This document shows, piece after piece, positions 23,946 to 32,600 of a DNA stretch of 64,000 nucleotides (positions are counted from its first letter, which is position 1; every line of letters begins with the position of its first letter). The notes under the pieces were generated by a model. It was given only the letters and a program-made list of their open reading frames with translations, had not been told where the DNA came from and searched no databases. The position numbers and the translations under genes are program-made. Source of the stretch: Treponema sp. UBA4307 (GTDB taxonomy: Bacteria > Spirochaetota > Spirochaetia > Treponematales > Treponemataceae); the NCBI GenBank assembly GCA_002394685.1, contig DGUP01000077.1:1-64000 (forward strand), in the 5' to 3' direction.

Positions 23946-26229
23946 CAGCTTTTACCACCTCATAAGATTCTTTGTTTTTCCCTGAATTTTTTTCAATCAA
24001 TTTTTCTTTTTCATTTTTTGACTTTTTTTGGACTGAATGAATTTTATTTTTATCTGATATAGTGTTATAGATTGTTTTTGTTTCTATAGGAATTCTGTTA
24101 ATTGAACAGTTCAATGCCTGACTAAGAGCCTGTGTATATGAAGCTGGAATAATATTGTAAATAAGTTCTCCCAGTTTTGCAGGATTGTCATCAGATTCCA
24201 TAAAGATAATCTGGAGGTTTTCAACTTTAATTGTATCATTCTTAACCAGACTTGATAAAACTTTTTCAACAGAAAGGCGTACAGTTTTTTCTGCTGCTTT
24301 TCTGTTAAGAATTCTTCCGCAACTGAGAACCAGAATTATATTTCGGATTCTTTCACGGAATGTGTATGGATCAACTTCCAGTTCAACAGTTGCTGCAGCC
24401 GTACTTGTATCATGAAAAGGAGTCCCACTGAAAGTTTCCATATTCCACTCGTTCTTGCGCTGTGCTGATACTTTTCGTCTTACTGTATAAGGTAAAGTCT
24501 GTCCATCTTTTAGATGCTTCATTCCATCGCAGCATTTTGTAAGGAGTTCTGTCATGACCGAAATATTATTATAAACAATTTCTGGTAAAGGAGGTTCTTC
24601 TTCCTGATTAAAAACCGAATTAATTTTTACCTGACTGTTTTTAATCCCCATGAGATTTGAAACCAGATCCTTCCATATTTCCTGGATGCTTGGGGAAACA
24701 GGAGATGAATGAATTGTTACAGAATGATCTGTTTCAAGGGTTGTTTCAATATATTCTTCATTTCCATATACTTCAGAGCCATAATAACCGGAGCCTTCAA
24801 ATGCACATGAAAGTCCAATTCCTCTTAATGGAGAAAGATTGAAATTTTGAGTTTCCAGCGATGAAAAATTTATATGACGGTTTTTTGAAGAAAGATTATA
24901 AGCACTCCATTTTCTTTCAAAATCACTTTCCTTTTTTAAAGTGTCCAGACATTTATCCAGATTTGTAACATTTATGTTAAAGGGCCAGGTGTTTTTTTCC
25001 TTGCGATTATGAATATGGAAATTCTCCTTACGAAATTCCATTGGGTTTATATGCTGAGCCTTAGTACAAATTTTGGTCATATGATTTTCAAAAGCAAAAA
25101 AAGCGCCGGAATCAATAAGCTGTAAATCAATTGATGAAGGTGGATTTTGTGAAGCAAAAGCATTTGCCGTAATGCTTAAATTTTCCGTTTTGTAAAGTCC
25201 AGCAGTTGCAATTATAAGACGGTCAAGAATTTCCTGCGAAAAAGGATTGTAGGCTCCTGCATCAACGTCAATATCAACCTGCATTGCAAGTAGTTTTCCA
25301 TCTTTGTTGATTCCGGTTTTATGAGTAATTGTTAAAGGCTGAATCGTATTCATAAATGCATTCTGTTCAATTCTCGAATACATAAGCTTTACAGTTTTTT
25401 TTGTTTTCAATGCCGCAACTGCAACCTGTGTAACAATTATAGAATTATACCAGACTGCATTTGTAGTACTGGAAAGATTCTTTGTCTTATTGATGAGAAT
25501 GTTATCTGATTTTATTTGAAGCGCCTGACAGAGGGTGTTCCTTAAATTTGTAATCCAGATAGTAGGCGTATATACAATCAAATCTTCCCCGTCAAAAGAA
25601 CAGATTGCTCCATTTGGTTCGTTGTATTCTGCAGGATTTAAACTGTAAGTGTAGGAGTCGCTGAGAACCGTGCTGCATTTTTCAAAAACTTTATCCATGG
25701 GACTTTTTCCCTTTGCTGTTCTCTTTGAAAAGCATGGGCCCCACTGTATGCTTCTTTCTGCCAGTTTTGGAGAAAAAAGTTCCTGACTGTGTACTTTCTT
25801 TCCGTTGGTTTCATCTTTTATATGATCGAAATACTGCTCAATTGGGGTGGTATCAAAAATGATATCTACCTGCTCCTGAAGATGCTTTAAAGTTAGCTGA
25901 TCTGGTCCTACGAGAATTCCCAGAGGTTCTCCTAAATATGATACGTTTCCTTCACTGAAGATTGGAACTTTGCCGAGAGGGGTGTCCATAATATTTGCAC
26001 CAGGAACATCTCTAGCTGTAAAAAGATAATAACCGTCTGGTATGTCTGGTAGAGAAATAGAACGGATAATTCCCTTCTTAGTCGGACTTCTGATTATAAG
26101 TGCATACAATGTGTCAGAGAAATTAAGATCAGAGTAAAAATCATTCTGGAAATTAAGTTTTGAGCTTTTCTTTTTCAGGAGATTTTTCTTAATATCCAAC
26201 TTATCATTTTTTTCTGATTTTTCAGACAT
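23923..26229 (-). CDS. Large subunit of xanthine-dehydrogenase family, degenerate molybdopterin site
   Basis: 768 residues. The N-terminal hammerhead ('LYALIIRSPTKKGIIRSI', 'GEPLGILVGPD') and the later 'YSRIEQNAFMNTIQPLTI' / 'DGKLLAMQVDIDVDAGAY' segments align with molybdenum-hydroxylase large subunits. The GGGFGGK loop that holds molybdopterin is replaced by 'NLSSTTNA', and the FRGFG loop by 'LIDSGAF'. A Glu remains in 'KLGELIYNI' where the catalytic GE is expected. A basic N-terminal extension and a Lys/Glu-rich tail are unusual. It may be a non-catalytic or repurposed paralogue. It overlaps the aminotransferase gene by eight bases. Confidence 0.75.
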   Translation of the reverse strand: MSEKSEKNDKLDIKKNLLKKKSSKLNFQNDFYSDLNFSDTLYALIIRSPTKKGIIRSISLPDIPDGYYLFTARDVPGANIMDTPLGKVPIFSEGNVSYLGEPLGILVGPDQLTLKHLQEQVDIIFDTTPIEQYFDHIKDETNGKKVHSQELFSPKLAERSIQWGPCFSKRTAKGKSPMDKVFEKCSTVLSDSYTYSLNPAEYNEPNGAICSFDGEDLIVYTPTIWITNLRNTLCQALQIKSDNILINKTKNLSSTTNAVWYNSIIVTQVAVAALKTKKTVKLMYSRIEQNAFMNTIQPLTITHKTGINKDGKLLAMQVDIDVDAGAYNPFSQEILDRLIIATAGLYKTENLSITANAFASQNPPSSIDLQLIDSGAFFAFENHMTKICTKAQHINPMEFRKENFHIHNRKEKNTWPFNINVTNLDKCLDTLKKESDFERKWSAYNLSSKNRHINFSSLETQNFNLSPLRGIGLSCAFEGSGYYGSEVYGNEEYIETTLETDHSVTIHSSPVSPSIQEIWKDLVSNLMGIKNSQVKINSVFNQEEEPPLPEIVYNNISVMTELLTKCCDGMKHLKDGQTLPYTVRRKVSAQRKNEWNMETFSGTPFHDTSTAAATVELEVDPYTFRERIRNIILVLSCGRILNRKAAEKTVRLSVEKVLSSLVKNDTIKVENLQIIFMESDDNPAKLGELIYNIIPASYTQALSQALNCSINRIPIETKTIYNTISDKNKIHSVQKKSKNEKEKLIEKNSGKNKESYEVVKADENTGNS

Positions 26230-27400
26230 GATATTTTTCTCCCAGTGACTTTATGCAGCTAACTGTATAATCTATCATCTCATCTGTCATATCCGGCCAT
26301 AAAGGAATGGAAATTGTCTCCTGATATTTTTCTTCTGCCTGAGGAAAGTTTTCCGGAATAAAATCAGGATAAAGTTTTTTCCAGTAGGTAAAGTGAAAAA
26401 GGGGAATAAAATGCATGCTGATTCCAATTCCCATGGACTGCAGTTCTTTTGCAAATTGATTTCTGCTGACATTGAGTTTTGTTAAATCCAGTCTCATTAA
26501 AAAAAGATGCCAGGAATTTCCTTCTCCATCAGGAGGAAGTTTTACAAAATCAAGTTTTCCTAATTCGTTAAAGTATTTTTTTACATGAGCTTTTCTCTGT
26601 TCATCAAATAAATCTGCTTTTTTTAATTGGACTCTTCCCAAAGCAGCATTTATATCAGGAAGATTGAATTTAAATCCGCTTTCTATAATATCATATTCCC
26701 AGCTTGCCTTGTCAGAAGTGTAGCGGTCCCAGGTGGTCCTGTCCATGCCATGCATTCTCATGACTGTCATTCTTTTTGCAAGTTCCGGATTATTTGTTGT
26801 GACCATGCCACCTTCACCTGTAGTAATTGTTTTTGTTACATAAAATGAAAAGACCCCTGCATCTCCCAAAACTCCGGCATATCCATCTGTCGTTTTACAT
26901 GGAAATGCATGTGCTGCATCTTCAATAACTTTTACCTGGTATTTTTTTGCAATTTCCATAATTCTTTTCATGTTACAAAGATTTCCTGCAATATGAACCG
27001 GAACAATAGCAGCAACATTTTTTCCTTCCGGGGAAGCGAGGATTTTTTCAATTTTATCTGGATCTATACTGTAAGAATCCTTTTCAATATCTGCAAAATA
27101 TACATCAGCTCCCAGATGACGGGCACAGGCTGCGGTAGAAACAAAAGTGTAGGGGGTTGTGATTACAGCTTTACCTTTTTTAACTCCGCAGGCTTCCATA
27201 GCAAGAATCATTCCACTTGTATTTGAATTTACACAAAGAGCATATTTTGAATTTATTTTTTCAGCAAATTCTTTTTCAAAAGAAAGAGCCTCTTTTCCTG
27301 TTGTAAGCCAGCCGCTTCTTAAAACATTAAGAACTGCATTTTCTTCTTCTGGACCAATGGATGCCTTAAAAAAAGGAACTTTTAATGTTGAATCTGCCAT
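26222..27400 (-). CDS. DegT/DnrJ/EryC1 family aminotransferase
   Basis: PLP-dependent transaminase of nucleotide-sugar pathways, 392 residues. It begins 'VPFFKASIGPEEENAVLNVL', carries 'VIEDAAHAFPC' and has the PLP-binding Lys in 'FSFYVTKTITTGEGG'. Enzymes of this family turn a 4-keto sugar into a 4-amino sugar, the step after a 4,6-dehydratase. The gene start overlaps the stop of the dehydratase gene by one base, a strong sign that they work together. Confidence 0.9.
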   Translation of the reverse strand: MADSTLKVPFFKASIGPEEENAVLNVLRSGWLTTGKEALSFEKEFAEKINSKYALCVNSNTSGMILAMEACGVKKGKAVITTPYTFVSTAACARHLGADVYFADIEKDSYSIDPDKIEKILASPEGKNVAAIVPVHIAGNLCNMKRIMEIAKKYQVKVIEDAAHAFPCKTTDGYAGVLGDAGVFSFYVTKTITTGEGGMVTTNNPELAKRMTVMRMHGMDRTTWDRYTSDKASWEYDIIESGFKFNLPDINAALGRVQLKKADLFDEQRKAHVKKYFNELGKLDFVKLPPDGEGNSWHLFLMRLDLTKLNVSRNQFAKELQSMGIGISMHFIPLFHFTYWKKLYPDFIPENFPQAEEKYQETISIPLWPDMTDEMIDYTVSCIKSLGEKYHV

Positions 27401-28929
27401 TATAATACCACCTTTACTGATGAGGATAGTGTACTGTTATAGTCCTCTGTATTGTTTTCTGTATAAAAATCATCTAATGTTTTTACTGCTTTCCGAAGAA
27501 TCCTGATAAGTTCTCCTCTATTTCTGTAAAGCTCACTTTTTTCTTTATTGTAAAAGCAAACATCTTCAAGTTCTTTCAGAAGCGATTCCAGATTAAATCC
27601 TTCCGGCGGGATATTTGTAAGTTTAAGAATTTTTTTGTATTTTGTTTTCTGGGGATTTTCTTTCTCAAGCCAGAGAGGTTCATTGTTTCTTTCACCTTTT
27701 CTTCTTCCAATAAACTTTATGTCTATGTCATGATAAGGTTCAAGACCGGAGAATTTAATAACCTGTTCTGCAAGTTCCAGAATACTTACTTCTTCCCCCA
27801 TATCAAGAAGATAAGAAGCATTGTTTTCTCCAACTCCTCCCGTCTGAAGTACAAGGGAACATGCTTCCGGAATTGTCATAAAGAAGCGCTTCATGTCCTT
27901 ATCAGTAACAGTTACCGGACCTCCGTTTGCAATTTGTTCCTTGAAGATAGGAAGAATTGAACCTCTTGAACCTAACACATTTCCAAAACGTACAAACATA
28001 AAGGCTTGATCTGAACCTGCTTTCTGGGCATATGAATTAACAAGCTTTTCAGAAAGCATTTTGCTTACTCCATAAACAGAAACCGGTTCTACAGCCTTGT
28101 CAGTGGAAATCAGAACAAATCTGTGAACTCCAAAATCAAGGGCTGCTTCAAGAAGATTCTTCGTACCGAATACATTATTTTCAATGCAGGCAACAGGATT
28201 TTCTTCCATCATAGGAACATGTTTATAGGCTGCACAGTGGAAGATAATGTCTGCCTTTGTATGGGATATAATGTATCTTACATATTCCCTGTCCTTCATA
28301 TCCCCAATAATAGGAACAACGCTGGCTTTTTCTCCAACCCCTTCATTTTGAAGAATATGCAGTTCCCTGTAAATGTTTACGATTGAATTTTCCCCATGAC
28401 CAAAAAGATAAAGTCTTTCTGCTCCTCCAGATAAAAGCTGCCTTGCCAGCTCCGAACCGATGGAACCACCAGCCCCTGTTATCAAGACACGTTTGCCTCT
28501 TAAATATTTAAGGCTTTCATGAAGGGAAATAACTACAGGTGTTCTTCCCAGAATATCAAGAGGATCGATATCTCTTGCCTGAATAAGATGTGCCCTGCCG
28601 TCAATGACCTGAGAAATTGATGGAAGAATTTTGATTTTTATGAATCCGCTTTTTTTTAGGATTGAATAAATCTGCCTGATTCTTTCATTCTGGGCAGAAG
28701 GAATTGCAATAATTGCTTCATCAAGTACATTTGCATGAACTTTTTCATTAATGCTTTCAATCGGCCCGTAAACAGGAATCCCATTGATTTTTTTTCCGTC
28801 CAGTTCCAGATTATCATCAAAAAAGGCCTTTACATGACCGAATATTTTTTTTTGTAAAAGTTCTGTGGCCATCATCTGACCTGCAAAACCTGCTCCGATT
28901 ATATAGATATTTGTATCAATTTTTGACAT
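27400..28929 (-). CDS. Nucleotide-sugar 4,6-dehydratase/epimerase of CapD/FlaA1 family
   Basis: 509 residues with two Rossmann parts: an N-terminal 'NIYIIGAGFAGQMMA' domain and the catalytic domain with 'VLITGAGGSIGSELARQL', 'HCAAYKHVPMMEENP' and 'LISTDKAVEPVSVYGVSK'. It lacks the four transmembrane helices of long WbpM-type members, so it should be soluble or peripheral. The family makes UDP-4-keto-6-deoxy sugars from UDP-GlcNAc or related sugars. First gene of a five-gene overlapping unit with DegT and the molybdenum-hydroxylase-like subunits. Confidence 0.88.
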   Translation of the reverse strand: MSKIDTNIYIIGAGFAGQMMATELLQKKIFGHVKAFFDDNLELDGKKINGIPVYGPIESINEKVHANVLDEAIIAIPSAQNERIRQIYSILKKSGFIKIKILPSISQVIDGRAHLIQARDIDPLDILGRTPVVISLHESLKYLRGKRVLITGAGGSIGSELARQLLSGGAERLYLFGHGENSIVNIYRELHILQNEGVGEKASVVPIIGDMKDREYVRYIISHTKADIIFHCAAYKHVPMMEENPVACIENNVFGTKNLLEAALDFGVHRFVLISTDKAVEPVSVYGVSKMLSEKLVNSYAQKAGSDQAFMFVRFGNVLGSRGSILPIFKEQIANGGPVTVTDKDMKRFFMTIPEACSLVLQTGGVGENNASYLLDMGEEVSILELAEQVIKFSGLEPYHDIDIKFIGRRKGERNNEPLWLEKENPQKTKYKKILKLTNIPPEGFNLESLLKELEDVCFYNKEKSELYRNRGELIRILRKAVKTLDDFYTENNTEDYNSTLSSSVKVVL

Positions 28930-29117
28930 ATCACTTCTCTATTAATAGTACATTTTATCTTTAAAATAATACCATACCGCCTTTAATTCTTCAATCTTAG
29001 CATTTAATGTGCTAATCTATGAGAAAATTACAAAAAGTCCCTGTAAACAAAACATTAAGCATCAGAAAAAAAATGCCGATGAAAAAATGAAGGAAACTTT
29101 TTTTTAAGGGGATAAAT
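28930..29117. other. Divergent intergenic region
   Basis: 188 AT-rich bases between the CapD-family gene and the secreted-protein gene. It must hold both promoters, but no clear -35/-10 pair stands out. A short imperfect inverted repeat lies near 29002-29020. No RNA gene or riboswitch recognised. Confidence 0.4.
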
Positions 29118-29630
29118 ATGAAAAATTTTAAGAAAATTATTATTGCAGCAGTTCTTTCAGCAGTAAGTATTGCAGCTTTTCATGCTCAATCAATCGAAAT
29201 TCAAATCATTCAGCATGATAATTCTCAGAAAAATATAAGAAAACCTACAGAAATCATTGAAAATACAATAATGGACAATTTTTTTAATGATGGCCGTATT
29301 ATCACAAACGCTCCAATTGCCGCAGAGTTCAACAACCAGATGGACTCAAGAATCGTTAAAAGTGCCGTAAAAGAAGCTTCTGGTGGAATGTGCCAGTATC
29401 TTATTGTTTTGACAATTGATTACAAAAAAAATGCAGCCTTAAATCCTGCAACAGAAAATCTGGATTTAATGGACAAAATCAGCTGGAAACTGATTGATAC
29501 CCAGTCCGGTAAAGAAATTGCATCAAAAAATTATAAAATCAACAAAGTTTCAAAGGCAAATAATTCTGCTGATGGAATAAAATTACTTGCTGATGAACTG
29601 TTTTCTGATATCCTCAAGTCATTAAAGTAA
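29118..29630 (+). CDS. Secreted protein, unknown function
   Basis: 170 residues with a classical signal peptide cleaved after 'AAFHAQ'. The mature part ('IIENTIMDNFFNDGRIITNAP', 'YLIVLTIDY', 'WKLIDTQSGKEIASKNYKI') resembles periplasmic proteins that sense or build envelope structures, but I do not recognise a family. AAGGGG lies ahead of the ATG. It is 12 bases upstream of the giant SPOR protein gene and probably in its operon. Confidence 0.75.
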   Translation: MKNFKKIIIAAVLSAVSIAAFHAQSIEIQIIQHDNSQKNIRKPTEIIENTIMDNFFNDGRIITNAPIAAEFNNQMDSRIVKSAVKEASGGMCQYLIVLTIDYKKNAALNPATENLDLMDKISWKLIDTQSGKEIASKNYKINKVSKANNSADGIKLLADELFSDILKSLK

Positions 29631-29642
29631 AAAGGTTTTTAT

Positions 29643-32600
29643 ATGAAAAAGATAATTTGGGCTACATTTTTGCTTACTTCCAGCCTCATTTCCTCAGCTT
29701 CTGCATCTGTTTTAAAAATTGCAGATACTGGTGATATGCCTCAGGGACTTTATTCCAGAGCATCTGGATACCTGGAAGGAGATTTGATTACTCTTAAGAA
29801 TGGATCAACTGGCGAAAGTATTCAACTGCTTAATCTGGGGGATTCAGGTCTTGCTGATACTCTGATTATTTCAAATGAAGCAGCTGTAAAACTTAATTTA
29901 GAAGACATAGATTCTCTGGAATTAAATCTACCTGCCAGAACGGATTCCAAAACAAGTGTTATAACCCAGGTTCTTCTTACCAATCCTTCGGATGAAACAT
30001 ATTTTGAAAACTTAAAATCAAGCGTTGAAGAGAAATCCCCTCTTGAAAAAAAATATCCTTTAACAGCAGATACAAGTAAGAAAAAAGTTTATGATGCTTC
30101 TGAGGATTCTATTTCTTCAGAGAATGAACATATTGCCCAGTTGAAAGAATCTGTGGAAGACAAATCAAGTGATGATAATGAAATTTCAACTGCCGCAGAA
30201 AATAAAAGTGAAAAAAATGATTTAATAAAACCTGTGCTTAGTGATACTCCAATTGATGAAAATGCTGAAATGCATGAAATTCCGGAAAAACTGCCAGAAA
30301 AAAACGTAAATAAAGATGAAGACACTGTTAATACTGTAAATAATGAAAAAAAATTAGAGTTTAATGACGAAGCTGCAAATGAGCAAAATGCTGTAATTGC
30401 AGATCATAAACCTTCTAATGATGAAGAATTTTTCTTTGAAGATACAGCAGTAAGTGAAAATAATGAAGTTGCTGCAAATCATGAGCCAGATCCTGATTAT
30501 GATGAACTTGCCCGTATTGAAATGGAAAAAATGGCCGAAGCTGAAAATCTCCGCCTTGCTGAAGAAAGGGCAAAGGAACAGATAATTCAGGCTAAGGAAG
30601 AAGAACTTCTGGCCCAGGCTGAAGCTAAAAGAGAAGAAGAGAAACAACTTGAAGAAATAAAAAAGGCAGAAGAAATCCGCCGTATTGCAGAAGAAGAAGC
30701 TGCAAAGAATAAAATTGAATTTGATGATGCTGCAAGCAATGAACAGCAGATTGAAGCTGATACAAGCACCCCTGCTGATGACGAACAATTTGCCTTTGTC
30801 GACACTGCGGGAGATGACGAAGCTGCCGTTGAACCTAATTTTAATGAAGATGAACTCATTGCCTTTGTTGATACCCAGAATGTTACTACTCAGAAAGATA
30901 ATGTTGAAGAAGCCGCACCAGTTGAAGAACCTGTTGAAGAACCAGCTCCTGTAGAAGAAGAAATCCTCGTCGAAGAACCTGTTGAAGAAACAGCTCCAGC
31001 ACAAGAAGAAATCCTCGAAGAAGAGCCGGTGGAAGAAACAGTTCCAACAGAAGAAGAGGTAAGCGAAAAAGAAGAATCTTTTGAAGCAGAACAGAGTGAA
31101 AATTCAACTGAAGAAGAGAAAATCGAAGACAAATCTTTACCTGAACCAGAACCTGAGCCGCAAATTTCTCCAATTGTTGAAGAGGAAGAGAAAATTGACA
31201 ATGAAGATGTAGATTCTATTGAAGAAATTGAAAGCGACACAATTACTCCAATTGAAAACATCGAACAGAATCCTGTGGATGAAAGCACAAACTCAGTCGA
31301 AGAAATCCTCGAAGAAGAACCTGTTGAAGAAGCAGCTCCTGTAGAAGAGGAAACTCTCGAAGAAGAGCCGGTTGAAGAAGCAGAACCTGTAGAAGAAACT
31401 GCTCCAGCAGAAGAAGAAATTCTCGAAGAAAAGCCGGTTGAAGAAGCAGCACCTGTTGAAGAAGAAGTTCCTGTAGAAGAAGAAACTCTCGAAGAAGAAC
31501 CTGTTGAAGAACCAGCTCCAACAGAAGAAGAAATCCTCGAAGAAGAACCTGTTGAAGAAGAAGTTCCTGTAGAAGAGGAAACACTCGAAGAAGAGCCGGT
31601 TGAAGAAGCAGCTCCTGTAGAAGAAGAAACTATCGAAGAAGAACCTGTTGAAGAAACAGCTCCAGCAGAAGAAGAAATCCTCGTCGAAGAGCCAGTTGAA
31701 GAAGCAGCTCCAGTAGAAGAAGAAATCCTCGTCGAAGAGCCGATTGAAGAACCTGCTCCAGCAGAAGAAGAAATTCTCGAAGAAGAACCTGTAGAAGAAA
31801 CAGCTCCAGTAGAGGAAGAAACTGCTCCTGTAGAAGAATCTCTCGAAACAGAGGAACCTGTTGAAGAAACAGTTCCAGTAGAAGAAGAAACTCTCGAAGA
31901 AGAACCTGTTGAAGAAGCAGCTCCAGCAGAAGAAGAAATTCTCGAAGAAGAGCCTGTTGAAGAAACAGCTCCAGCAGAAGATGAAATCCTCGAAGAAAAG
32001 GCAGTTGAAGAAGCTGTTCCTGTAGAAGAGGAAACTCTCGAAGAAGAACCAGTTGAAGAAACAACTCCAACAGAAGAAGAAACTCTCGAAGAAGAACCTG
32101 TTGAAGAAACAGTACCAGTAGAAGAAGAAACTCTCGAAGAAGAACCTGTTGAAGAAGCAGCTCCAGCAGAAGAAGAAATTCTCGAAGAAGAACCTGTAGA
32201 AGAAACAGCTCCAGTAGAGGAAGAAACTGCTCCTGTAGAAGAATCTCTCGAAACAGAGGAACCTGTTGAAGAAACAGTTCCAGTAGAAGAAGAAACTCTC
32301 GTCGAAGAACCTGTAGAAGAAACAGCTCCAGCAGAAGAAGAAATTTTCGAAGAAGAACCTGTAGAAGAAGCAGCTCCAGTAGAGGAAGAAACTGCTACTG
32401 TAGAAGAATCTCTCGAAACCGAAGAACCTGTAGAAGAAACAGTTCCAGCTGAAGAAGAAATTCACGAAACCGAAGAGCCGGTTGAAGAAGCAGCTCCAGT
32501 AGAGGAAGAAACTGCTACTGTAGAAGAATCTCTCGAAACAGAGGAACCTGTTGAAGAACCTGCTCCAATTGAGGAATTAATTGAACCTGTTGAAGAAATT

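Noticed and set aside
23923..26229. Functional xanthine dehydrogenase
   Set aside because: Key cofactor loops are replaced and the gene context is sugar metabolism; only family membership is supported.
31293..32465. A 390-codon open frame on the minus strand rich in Phe/Ser/Cys/Arg
   Set aside because: It lies fully inside the Glu/Pro/Val repeat tract of the plus-strand SPOR gene. The repeat composition removes stop codons on the other strand, and there is no start signal or sensible protein.
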